Source: Porpolomopsis calyptriformis (lineage: Eukaryota > Basidiomycota > Agaricomycetes > Agaricales > Hygrophoraceae). From it: DNA of 64,000 nt. The notes beneath the pieces were generated by a model. That model was not told the origin of the DNA and made no database searches. It saw only the letters and a program-made list of their open reading frames with translations. The stretch lies in contig OX621172.1 of NCBI GenBank assembly GCA_951640195.1, positions 1,550,001 through 1,614,000 on the forward strand. The letters run 5' to 3'. Numbering within the stretch: the first letter of the stretch is position 1; every line of letters starts with the position of its first letter. The translations under genes and the position numbers were made by a program. This document shows positions 29,541-39,320 of the stretch, piece by piece.

Positions 29541-30250
29541 TTACCGTAGTGTTCTGGTATGAATACGAAGATGGCCACACTGACTGCGGCCATGCGAGAA
29601 TGTAGCCTGCGTATGATAAACGCTCAGGCGATTGAGCGTCGTACCCTTGGCGATTGTTGGAGGTGGTTGCATACGATGGAACAGGGTGAGTTCGGTAAAA
29701 AGGTGTGCTTGGGATGAGGATATCCTCTGGATCGGGTGAAATTTGCTTTGTTGGCTCCTAAGGAACTCTACATCGCCCTCCACGATGCTGAGTCCGGATT
29801 CGATGTTGTATGGACGCCTTGGAGGTATGCACGTTGGCTTTTTCGAAGCTAACCCAAACCGAATCCATATGATATCAACTTCATCCGCCGCACAAATCAT
29901 TCCTCCTCCAATCTGCCTATCGTGACAACGATAATACGTCCAGTCTCTTATCATCCGGAGGTACCAAATCCCTGGCATTCTGCTCTCGCGAATGAATTGC
30001 ATGCCATCCTCAACACCCTCCCAACCGACACAGTATGATGGGAAGTTCAGCATAGAGTGGGGTGATGATTTGTATGGAAAAACAAGGGCTGAGAAAGGCA
30101 GAGTCAGAGGGGAATGGTAATCCAGGAGCGTGTTGAGCAAATGGGAGATATCCCTATACACATTAAAGTGTACAGCATAAAATATGTTAAAGTTGACCTC
30201 AACGACGGATAGATTTCTCTGGCGATTGAGTACAGGTCTTCTATCTCGTT
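29541..30250 (-). CDS. Unrecognised protein, probable two-exon gene or fragment
   Basis: I do not recognise this protein. The main exon (30153 down to 29541) encodes about 200 residues with compact hydrophobic and aromatic segments (SMLNFPSYCVGWEGVEDGM, MPGIWYLRMIRDWTYYR, GGGMICAADEVDIIWIRFG). A consistent 44-nt GT-AG intron (30154-30197) joins it to an upstream exon (AQLDNEIEDLYSIAREIY), and the frame stays open across the junction, which argues for a real or recently real gene. No start codon could be fixed: the upstream frame meets a stop after about 25 codons without an ATG. The last 70 residues are Ser/Thr/His-rich and may be read-through into noncoding DNA. It lies next to ankyrin remnants. 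Confidence 0.35.
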
Positions 30251-30807
30251 ATCCAGCTGTGCCGAAGACTTTTTAACTGACCGTGGCCCATTTTGGGTCG
30301 TCAGGGTTCATGCCGACTCTGAGATTTACTATGAACGAATGGAATAAATAACGATTAAACATGTGAAGAAGGGTGAGATCTTACACTACGCGGTTACGCC
30401 ATTTAAGGCTTGGATTAGATGATCCTTCGAGGGTACGACGGGACCAAGACGGGACAAAAGGGACGGGGCTGGCAGGAGTGGGTGGATCGGCATCGATCCC
30501 GATTGCAATTTTTTAAAGAGCCTAGATAACGGGATAGGGAAAGCATGAGACCCACGACCGTCAATGATTTTCCCCAGTAATTTGGAGAGATTAATTCGAG
30601 AAAGAGGAGGGGTGAAATGAGACAGATACCATGGTACATGGCTCGGGCCGCGGCAGCAGCATCATCTGGACGGTGAAAGAGAACACTATGCATTTTTATC
30701 TGCCTTGGGAGACGGACAATCGCTTCAAAGGACCGATGGCGTTGGTAAACAGGTCCTGGAGGTGGTTGTTCATGCTCCCAGATTGTGTGGAGGAGGCAAT
30801 AGCGAGT

Positions 30808-31066
30808 TCACTTGGCATCAAGCTTATTCCGAGCTGCATAGAAAAGTAGGGTTTGACCATCATCGTCCGTGGACTGTGCCTGGGTGTCATCCACCATGAA
30901 GCCACTACTTTCTCGGGGATCATGCCCTCCATCAGCTGCATAAAGTGGAGTTTGACCAAACAAGTTGTTCGAGTCCGCTTGGACGTCGTCCCAAGCAAGC
31001 AGCAATACAGTGCCATGAGCCCATTATGAATGGGGCGTTTGATTATCCGAGTCGTCCGAGTCTGCT
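30808..31066 (-). pseudogene. Decayed ankyrin-repeat gene fragment
   Basis: On the minus strand the reading contains degenerate ankyrin units: DSDNQTPHS then a stop, then DDVQADSNNLFGQTPLYAAD, GGHDP and DDDGQTLLFYAARNK followed by a stop. The spacing of GQTPL-YAA-GH blocks matches ankyrin consensus (GxTPLHxAAxxGH) but stops and missing second helices break it. No complete gene can be assembled. It is probably the remnant of a large ankyrin or NACHT-ankyrin protein of the type abundant in basidiomycetes; that identity is inferred. Confidence 0.6.
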
Positions 31067-32155
31067 TGTCTTGACTTCCAGTTTCAACGCTTCAAAAAGT
31101 TCATCAAGCGTGGGGAAAGTATTTTGGATTTTGTGACGATCGTGAAACGACTTTGATGTTGGCGCGTGAGTAGACTTGCGATAAGGTTGATGAGTGTCTG
31201 CATCGTCTGTTCTTTGATCCAGGGAAGTTGGAGATTCGAGCAGCCGGTTTCCCGTCCCCGTTTCATGGATCTGAAGAAACTGGCTCTGTGACACCTGAGA
31301 TGAGATAGCGGGAGTGCGATGTGACGCTCTGAGTCTTATGATTTAACATAGATTTGAAATTGAATATCTTGATAACTTACCATCATTGTAACTGGTAGTG
31401 GGTCTCAGCGGGTCTCTACTCACAACGTTGATCTCGCTGTTGTTAATGGTGATATCCTGTGCACTAAACGTCGAACATTCTTTCGGGTGGAGATGATCGA
31501 TAAGATAGAAACGTGATCAACTTCAACAGTTCACCAAAAGCGCAAGGATTAATCAATTCGGCGGTTCCGTAATGCGGTTGTGGAGAAGGTCCCGGAATAT
31601 CGGTTCCTGGGGGACGTTCTAATAAGTGTTGACAGCACATATACGGAATAACTCACTGCGTCCGAAAACCTGAGAAAGAATGAAAAAGGACGAGTTGCAA
31701 GACAATGTCACGCACTAGGAATAACGAAATTGGCAACAACAATGCTATAGGATTCCATCCTACCTCGCAGAATGCAAACAACCCGGGCATTCTTCAAAGG
31801 TCGAGTAGAATCCGAGACAAACCATTGACCTTTATATTGAGAATACGTTTAGTGGAAATGTTGTATGGCAAAATTGATCATGCACCTTCATTTCGAGATA
31901 AACCAGGTGGTGTTTCACTACAAAGTGGTAGGCTGGCTTCATTGATTTCATTTTTTTCCGCTTACACGAGCCAGGATGGCAGCATTACTTGCTTGAATCC
32001 AAGCGTGGCGTTCTATGTTTGTGCCACAATGGGAAATAGATGGCCAGCTCCTTCGCCAATACCATCAACGAATTGAGGGATTGCAGGTCTTGAGATTGGT
32101 CGATGGAGAGAAAGCCAAACTTGGAAAGTCATGGGTTCAGCATTTCTGCCGCCTC
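31067..32155. other. Gene-poor accessory DNA
   Basis: There is no supported gene. Open frames (for example 31705-32076 plus, 31043-31294 minus) have no recognisable domain. The minus-strand frame around 31043-31294 may be more upstream sequence of the ankyrin remnant. Confidence 0.3.
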
Positions 32156-33132
32156 ATGCACGAAAAGAAAATACTCCTGGTTGGTGATGGTGAGTGGCCG
32201 TATTACACACCCAGGCCTGGACTCATTTATTTGTCCATGCCCAACAGTTGGAACCGGAAAATCTTCAATGGTTGCCACCCTGGCCTTTGGTCGCGATCCA
32301 AACCAAGTGGTGAGCGCTACGACCCTGGCTGAATAGATGCCATTCTTTCACGGGATTGAACTTACTGGATGCCCCACAATAAGTTCCAACGACGTGAGTG
32401 TTCTTTCTACCTCGTCATGAGACAGTCCACCCTCAGAAGTTGAACCCCCCCTCGTTGGCAAACAGCCCGCAGCACGAATTATGGTTGGTTCGAGAATCGC
32501 CTTGGTGAGTTGCAGTTGGAAGGAAGGAATGTGGAGGTAGGATTCTGGGACACCTGGTTTGTTTTTTTATTTCTTTCACTTTGATATTTCGTGGTGCTAT
32601 TTACCTTAACATCTAGCATGCATGACTCGGAGTATAGCGTTCGTCACCTCCCGTCTCCCGCGCGCATCCCTATTCACGTTTCTCCACTGCTCCACGCAGT
32701 ATCTATTCCGTTTCCTGTACCCCGCATCTAACGTCGTTCTTATCACATTTGCAATCAACAATCTCGTCTCATTCCAACATGTAACTACCCGAGTTACGTT
32801 GCATGCCTATCTATAATCCCACAAGATCTAAACTGCCACGATCTACTCAGTGGATAGGAATGATACGACAGGCCTTGGGCTCTGACATTCCTATTTTCCT
32901 CATCGGCTGCAAAGCCGACCTTCGTACGCACTCGGATCCCTCTTCCAAAGAGTGCTGCGTCCCCATCGTGGAAGCGGAAGCCGTAGCCGCGGCCATCGGG
33001 GCACGCGGATACGCGGAATGTTCCGCGATTGATTTCCACCAAGTATACACGATATTGAAGATTGTTGTGAGGACATGCTTGCTAGAGGACGTTAATTCGA
33101 GGATGTTTGGAAGACTCGTTTTGACCTGCTAA
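32156..33132 (+). CDS. Rho-like small GTPase, atypical and possibly broken
   Basis: This is a Ras-superfamily GTPase of Rho type. Spliced exons give the P-loop LLVGDVGTGKSSMVATLAFG, then VPTTTNYGWFENRLGELQLE, a switch II region VEVGFWDTCMHDSEYS, strand YPASNVVLITFAINNLVSF, the guanine motif FLIGCKADLR and the Rho-like end IVEAEAVAAAIGARGYAECSA and FHQVYTILKIVVRTCL. Oddities: switch II reads DTC instead of DTAG, GCKAD replaces NKxD as in Rho proteins, no CAAX box ends the protein, and the splice joining NQV to VPTT (about 32312-32380) does not keep the frame with canonical sites. It is either a divergent gene with an unseen splice or a decaying copy. Upstream sequence in frame to 32015 may extend it. 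Confidence 0.5.
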
Positions 33133-33333
33133 CGTTTTAACCAATGTCCATGCCATTGTCATAATTTCTTGGACATTTGTCAAATGTAACCAACAAGTGT
33201 TCGTATTTCTAACATAACCCGACTTGCGGGGAGGATGAGAATATTTAGTACAGGGTTGCCATAGGTGCATGGAAATTCCGTTGGAGTACTCTATTTTGAA
33301 TACATCTACATGCAAGAGTAAATCTAGGAAATT

Positions 33334-34775
33334 TCACTCTTGCTTTTTTGCCACGTTCCGTGGGGCTGGCGTTTGGGAAAACAGAAAACTTCCTACAAAC
33401 ACCATACCAGCACCTATGCCGAGCTGCCTATTCCAGCCGTTCCCGAAATACCACACGCTGAAGCAGAGGCTGAGCGCTTTTCGTATGGTGAGAACGAGAT
33501 TGGTGGACACTGAGGATACTTGCTGAAAAGAACGGTGAGCCGGCAAGAAGGGGTTATCAGACCAAGAAAGAGAACTCACCGAGGTAAGTCGGTTCACGCT
33601 GGACACACAGATAAGCTGAGTGAGGAGATTGCTGGCTAGGATGAGGTATGAAGAATAAGGAGATACTGTTGGGGTCGCGGAGAGACTGGAGAGCCCTTGC
33701 TTGATGTCTGGGATGAAAAAAAGGAAGATCGGAAGGGACAGAAAGTGCTGAAACTTCATTAGTAGGGTGCCATCTATGGACAGCTCGGTGAGGTGTTCAC
33801 CGTATAAAACACGGCTTCGCGCCAGTGTCCTCCGTACTTTGTAAACGTTCGTTCTTGCATTAGTCCGAGAAGTGCGATCAGGAGTAATGATAAGACAAGC
33901 ATGGTTATACCCGTTGCGTATCGTCCAAGGTCGTCTTTTGATCTTTTTACATTCTGGACAGTCGAGGGAGGGTTACCCGAAGGTCGGGAGAGGGTAGCCA
34001 GGGTTGCGCCTACAAACACAAGCGTAACCGAAGCCTACCGAATAAAAGAGTAGAGAATGTAAACGAAGTTCTTAGGGCTTGTTGTAAAGATTGGCGTACA
34101 ATCTGCATTGCAGAGTAGCGTCTCTTCAAAAAGAGGCACCCGAAGAGCATCGAGACGGGCAGGCCTGGGATGGGGGTTGTCATTACGATGGTAGAGTGGG
34201 ATGATTATGATTCTCACCGGCTGAGCGGAATACAATCTGCACGGTCAACGGTACATCGAAAGCAAATGCCCAATTATTAAAAAGAGCGCCAAAAGTGAAG
34301 AGGAAGACTTGAATCGCCCATTCGGATAGCGGAATTTGTCTGGGTTTCAGAGTAGGAAGACCATATGGAGTCGAAAATGAAAGGAAGTTAGGCAATGATT
34401 GGACGGTAATGAACAGCATTTGAGAGAATGTGAGAGCTGAGCCTGGGTATGGTAAAGGGGAAGCGATCTTTCAACGAGTTGTTACAGGACACTTCTCTGA
34501 CCTAATTGAGGATTTATCTTGAGCAGCTGTTCATAGGTCCAAACATTCCTGTGATTGTATGATGCCTTCTTCTGAGAAAGCCATGGAATCAAGACTCACG
34601 CACAACAACCACCCAAGACGGTGGACACTATACCATAGTAATCAAATAAAGCTGGGATAGCTTGGGACGCCTGCAACCCTGGATCGATAGGTTGGGTGTA
34701 AGTCGTTACATTTCCATGTTCTGAGGCTTTAATCCGAGTTTCTGCATTTTGTGAAGTCCGTTTATGCAATAACAT
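33334..34775 (-). CDS. YEA4: UDP-GlcNAc-type nucleotide-sugar transporter (UAA family)
   Basis: This is a ten-helix drug/metabolite superfamily transporter of the ER/Golgi (SLC35B4/Yea4 group), likely supplying UDP-N-acetylglucosamine for chitin or glycan synthesis. Spliced exons read ALFDYYGIVSTVLGGCC, NVWTYEQLLKINPQ, TFSQMLFITVQSLPNFLSF, PLSEWAIQVFLFTFGALF, NNWAFAFDVPLTVQIVFRS, MFVGATLATLSRP, GLMQERTFTKYGGHWREA, SNLLTQLICVSSVNRLTS and VSTNLVLTIRKALSL. NRLTS followed by SSVSTNLVLTIRK is the conserved late block of this family. The end NVAKKQE has a KKxx-like lysine pair, fitting ER retention. The start at MLLHKRTSQNAET is the first in-frame ATG. Substrate is inferred by family. Confidence 0.87.
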
Positions 34776-34928
34776 TTCTAAACCACGTGATTATGTTTCT
34801 TGTCAAGTCTCAAAAATAGAATAATCATTAATAAGGTATTTCTACTGCGAAATAATCCACAAGAGGAGAGAAGAGAAAAGAGAAAGAAACATCGTTCATC
34901 CCAGAACCAGGGGTATCAGGCGATACCT
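34776..34928. promoter_or_regulatory. Promoter region of the nucleotide-sugar transporter
   Basis: CACGTG at 34784-34789 lies only 9 bp upstream of the transporter ATG on the minus strand, in the context CACGTGAT. Confidence 0.35.
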
Positions 34929-35802
34929 TCAGTCTTGACGGCGATTCATGCCGACTGTGGGTTCCCACTTATCGCCAAGAGGCAAATCAGCCTTGATATT
35001 GGGGTTAGCGAGGTCACGGCGAGACCGTTCCTTTTCGACTTTGTGAACCTTGGATCCGACATCGGGAAGATGACCGTGTTCACCATGGTGGCCGTCCTCG
35101 TTGCGGGGCGTGTGAGAAGGCACATGTCCTTTGACTTCGACGTGGTGATTGGGATGCTTGTTATCCTCGTTACGGGAAGCGACGTGGTGGTCTTTGTTCT
35201 CGGTAGGGACGTCGACCTTGACACCGCTGTCCTTTTGCGGGTGATGCCCATGTTCGTGAGCTCCATCCTCGTTGCGGGGCGTGTGGGCGGGCACATGTCC
35301 TTTAACTTCGACGTGGTGATTGGGATGCTTGTTATCCTCGTTACGGGAAGCGAAGTGGCCCGTTTTCTTGGTAGGTATGCCGACCTTGACACCACTGTCC
35401 TTTTGGGGGTGATGCCCATGTTCATGAGCTCCGTCCTCGTTGCGAGGCGTGTGGGCGGGCAGATGTCCTTGGACTCCGATGTGGTGTTTGGGATTCTTGT
35501 TATCCTCGCTACGAGAAGTAGATGGTTTCTTCTCGGTGGGGGTGTCGAACTTGATATCATAATCGTTTATGGGGTTGCTCTCCTCTGGGCGAGGGTCAGC
35601 GCGGATTTGATGATGATCTTTAGGTAAAACGATTCCGTTGATTAAATCATTCGATCCCTAAATATAATACGTTAGCTAAGACAAGAGGATAATTGTTGGA
35701 GGTGAGTACCGATTGAGAAGCAGGGGCGGAACCGGTAGGAGAGGCAAGCGCGGCGAGGCAGAGCGACAAGAGAACGATGAATCTGGGGGAGAGAGAGATC
35801 AT
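34929..35802 (-). CDS. Secreted His/Asp-rich tandem-repeat protein
   Basis: A signal peptide is clear: MISLSPRFIVLLSLCLAALA, then SPTGSAPAS. One intron (about 35652-35710) follows, then a spacer ending NDYDIKFDTP. The rest consists of about three near-identical units of 56-57 residues. Each contains SRNEDNKHPNHHVEVKGHVP, AHTPRNEDGAHEHGHHPQK and DSGVKVDVPTENKDHH-like segments. The final part diverges (GHLPDVGSKVHKVEKERSRR, then DKWEPTVGMNRRQD). The composition is dominated by His, Asp, Asn, Glu and Lys, with no cysteines, so it is probably an extended cell-wall or extracellular metal-binding protein. I know no family for it. The plus-strand open frame over the same bases is a shadow. Confidence 0.75.
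35095..35520 (-). repeat. In-frame tandem repeat, units of 171 and 168 bp
   Basis: The segment around 35121 recurs at about 35292 (171 bp later) and 35460 (168 bp later). Multiples of three keep the frame of the secreted His-rich protein. The middle copies are nearly identical, suggesting recent unequal exchange. Confidence 0.75.
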
Positions 35803-36043
35803 GACTGGAACGAGTGAAAGAGTGGAGGGGTAGTGATTGATAGTTGGTAGAGGGAATATGTGGTGATGGTGGTGATGGTGGTGGTTGAGGGAAGAGATGC
35901 TGGGGGGATTGTGCAGAGATGTGCCAGAATTTATAGTCGCGTCGTGAACAGATCGGGGCTGACTATGACGTAGTTACTTCTAAATTAGGACGTATTGTCC
36001 ACCCAGAATATTCACGTGATATCAATCTAAAATAATCATTAAA
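35803..36043. promoter_or_regulatory. Divergent promoter, His-rich secreted protein / DUF202 protein
   Basis: This 241-bp spacer has CACGTG at 36013-36018 (TTCACGTGAT), 26 bp before the DUF202 start. A GGTGATGGT-type repeat lies near 35870. Confidence 0.45.
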
Positions 36044-36705
36044 ATGGACTCTACTTCGATCTCTGCCAACCAACCTCCGTCACCATCACCCTCTCCAGAA
36101 GATCCCCACATTTTACCAGTCAATCCAAACGACGATTCGGGCTCTCCTACCTCCGATCTTTTATCTGCGCAAAATAGCCCTCGACGATATGACTCCAAAT
36201 CTCGATTCTTATTTTTTCAATTCTCATTCCAACCTTCTCTCACATTGGAGAACCAAGGAAGTGTCGCAAGGGACCATCTGGCATCAGAAAGAACCTTCCT
36301 CGCCTACGTCAGAACGAGTTTGGCGATCGCCTCAACAGGCGTTGGTACGTTTTCGTTACATTCGTTCCAGCCGTCACCCATGTCCCTCCAGCTCTCGTCC
36401 AATTATTCACAATCTCATCCACAACCCAAAACTCTGGAACCAAGAGAATACAAACTTTCGCCCGCCCACTCGGCGCGACCATTATCATAGTCGGGCTCGG
36501 TGTCCTCGTCATCGGTCTGCATTTCCTTCACTCCCTTCTCATCATCTCAACTCGCTTCACAGGCATCGTTCGTTACTTTAGTATCCAATCTGCCCTCGTC
36601 AAAGGCGTATTCCCCATCGCGCGAACAACCGTGGCAGCTATCGCTTTGTCAATGGGCGCCTTGGTCTCTATCATATTTGCTATTCTCGTAGCTGTCAGAC
36701 GATAG
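36044..36705 (+). CDS. DUF202 membrane protein
   Basis: This is a three-helix membrane protein of the DUF202 family, related to the membrane part of vacuolar transporter chaperone (Vtc1). The N terminus is disordered and Ser/Pro-rich (MDSTSISANQPPSPSPSPED). The signature GSVARDHLASERTFLAYVRT leads into helix 1 (SLAIASTGV). An intron of about 50 bp follows, then ALVQLFTISS, helix 2 (LGATIIIVGLGVLVIGL), a RYFSIQSALVKGVFPIAR loop and helix 3 (LSMGALVSIIFAILVAV) ending in RR. RDHLANERTFLAYVRTSL is the diagnostic block of the family. Function in basidiomycetes is not known; a vacuolar or other endomembrane location is likely. Confidence 0.85.
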
Positions 36706-36959
36706 GCTTGCTTTTTTTGGAGACTCGGAACCATGCTAATTCTAATCATACCGCATCATACCCTCGATTCTGTAATGTATCCTCTGCCAAACAACATGCT
36801 CGTTTACACCGCGGGAACTTGACGACGATAATGAGGACAGAGTTCACTGTTTACAGCACGCTATTAAAATTGGCTTTAAACGGTCAAGTCACTAATGATC
36901 AATGAACTACTCACGAAGATGGTACTGAAGTTGTGAGACCAAGCATTAGGACTCGGATT
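36706..36959. other. Convergent 3' region
   Basis: This spacer lies between the DUF202 and MFS stop codons; no gene seen. Confidence 0.3.
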
Positions 36960-39183
36960 TCAGCAGTGTTGTGCCAGACCGATGGATTCTTGTTTTTCCG
37001 CTTCCTCGCGCCATTTACTCCCTTTCCGCATAACAAGCAAAATGCACAGCTCGCTCGCTACAATCAAAACCGCCCATATCGTATATAGCCAGCCATCTCC
37101 GACAGCGTCCTTGTCAAAAAAGAAAATACTTGCTTGGGCAAGGCTGCGGTTATAACCAGTATGGCATACCTGCAATGGGACAGCGATCTGGGTTGTCAAG
37201 AACGCAATGAGTCCGCGTGTAGAGCTATTGGCAGCGACGACCGTCGAAGAGCGGCCCGCGTTCGCGTCTACCATGTATGCCAATGTTGATGAGAAGATCC
37301 ACCTGGGACAATGAATCCATCTTTTCCGTTAGCACGAACGGCATCACCTCTGACTGAGGCTGACATTTGGCAAAATCCACAGAAGAACAGGGTGCTGCAT
37401 ACACCGGCGATATGTACCCGCTTGCCGATCACCCATGCAAAAGCGAGGACGGATGGTGGAAACAACCACATGCCGAGAATAGTGCTCTTAAGGCGCAGCT
37501 AATACGCAGAAAAAGAAATGTCCACACGCTTGTCTTGAATGCATGCACTGCGCACCTCTGGATGATTTTTCCCACTATTCGGTCGGGCGAGCACACGATC
37601 AGAGTACCGACCACCAAGAACGCTCCCGGAGATAGTCCCTTTTGCGTGATCCCTGAATCAGCACTCTAGATTTTCCACACGAGAATATCATAGCCGATAA
37701 CCAGACTCACCTATTCCATATGAGAGAAGCACCAGGCCAATTTTGAAGGCATCGTAGCGATATGCAGTGCCAAGTGTGCGCGACGTTGTGTATGAGAGAA
37801 CGAAGCCGAAAGAGAACAGCCCACCTGTTATGAGAATTCAGATCGGATGGAGAGGCGCCGGAACTAGCTTGATGGTACAAACCTGATGCCACAAGAACTG
37901 CAATGTTGTTGCGGCGCTGGATTACCAACCAAAGAGGTTTGAATGGGCTTATGTCTCTTAGGGACAGGTTAACGGCGTTGAGAGTTAGTGGTTTTCCTTC
38001 AGCGCTTGATCCAGTCTCCCCATCTTTACCCAGCTGGAGGACCACGCTACTCTGTTGTTCCGCATCGTTGGGTGGGAAGATATCAGAATGCATACGTTCA
38101 CGTCCTTTCACATTCACTCCCATCCCTAGCCGCTTCTGGGCTGCCATTTGGTACGTCTTGCTGCGCTCTCTGCGGAATGTATCTTTGAAAAAAAAGAGGA
38201 AGGCGAAGAGGCAGACAGTAGCGAAGGCCGCGAGGAACCAAAATGGCGCATGCCAGTCGAACCGCTGCGTCAGTGCCCCACCGATGATGGGAGCCAAGGA
38301 AGGGCCAAGGAGGGGGGCAGCATAGTAGAGCGAGAACTTTCTACCCCGCTCCCAAGGATCAAAGATATCTGCAAGGGAGGCTGCTCCGATGGCCATAACC
38401 GCACTTGACCTTGAGGGTGTATAGTAGTAAGGAGGTGTGAGTATCACTTGGTATACTCATGCGGGGAGTCTCAGTACTACTCACCCAGCAGCTTGCACGC
38501 ACCGGAAGCCGATGACAAGACCTACCCTCTTCGACAAGGCCACAACGATGGACCCGATAACAAAAATAAAAATGGACACAATATAAACTGTCTTTATTTA
38601 TCTTCAAGACGCGATCAGAGGAGGAACGTGCGGCACGCACCCTTCGTCCTTTGATCTCACTAATGGTACTCCAGATTAAAGGCGCGTTTCCTTGGACAAG
38701 GATGAAAAGAGAGAGGGTAAGACTGATTTGGGAAGGCGATGCGGGGAGTTGCAGCTCCATCTCTTGAGTGGAAGCTGTGATATCGGTTGAATAGATAACT
38801 GGGTCCAAGATATGGAGAAGAGAGACGAACGATTCTGGATACTAACTGCCAACCCTGCGATCGTGGACGCGGCCGCTACCATGCATAAGATGGAATTCTG
38901 CACAAGTAAATGATCAAGACAGCCATCTGATTATCGACTTGGATCTGATACACACCTTACGGGCATAGGACCACTTTCGCGGGTCGTCCAGAACAGCCAC
39001 ATGCTCAATGTCAACTGAATTGCCATCGTCCAAGTTGACAGCTTGCTTGGACGACAGGGGCACCTCTTGAACGCCAATCGCAAGAGCATTAGGTGTCCTC
39101 CCACTTCCAGCGATCACTAATGTCGGTAATGCAGCAGCTATCTCCCGAGTGTCACTATCATCGCTCGAAACTGGCGTATCCAT
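36960..39183 (-). CDS. MFS multidrug/polyamine:H+ antiporter (DHA1, Tpo/Qdr-like)
   Basis: This is a twelve-helix major facilitator of the plasma membrane. The cytosolic N terminus (MDTPVSSDDSDTREIAAALP) leads to DPRKWSYARK, a signature of fungal DHA1 antiporters. Helix blocks follow: CMVAAASTIAGLAVSIQNP, SQISLTLSLFILVQGNAPL with WSTISEIKGRR (motif A region), SSAVMAIGAASLADIFDP and WERGRKFSLYYAAPLLGPSL. A long central loop (RMHSDIFPPNDAEQQSSVV) separates the halves. The second half has LLSYGIGSLLGSVLGGRYSD, ERVLARP-like DRVLARPN, and ANSSTRGLIAFLTTQIAVPL. Nine or so introns. It resembles Tpo/Qdr/Dtr1 proteins; substrate cannot be told from sequence. Confidence 0.87.
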
Positions 39184-39320
39184 GAATTTTTCTTTAGAAC
39201 AGTAGGGGGAATGAAGAGGGAATCGTTCTTACATGATAGCGCACGCAGTACGATTGTTAAATTGACCACAGTGACAAATGATCATGCCGTCGGAAGAGCT
39301 AAAACCATAACATACCGCAT
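39184..39320. promoter_or_regulatory. Divergent promoter, MFS antiporter / RRP6
   Basis: This 137-bp spacer is the only head-to-head one in the window without CACGTG. Confidence 0.35.

Noticed and set aside
35095..35520. Regular direct repeats suggesting a CRISPR-like array
   Set aside because: Units are 168-171 bp, contiguous and in-frame within a coding exon of a eukaryote; no spacers exist.
34800..35627. Long plus-strand open frame (275 codons) of hydrophobic Val-rich repeats
   Set aside because: It is the antisense shadow of the minus-strand His-rich repeat gene, which has a signal peptide, splice sites and a consistent repeat; the plus frame has none.
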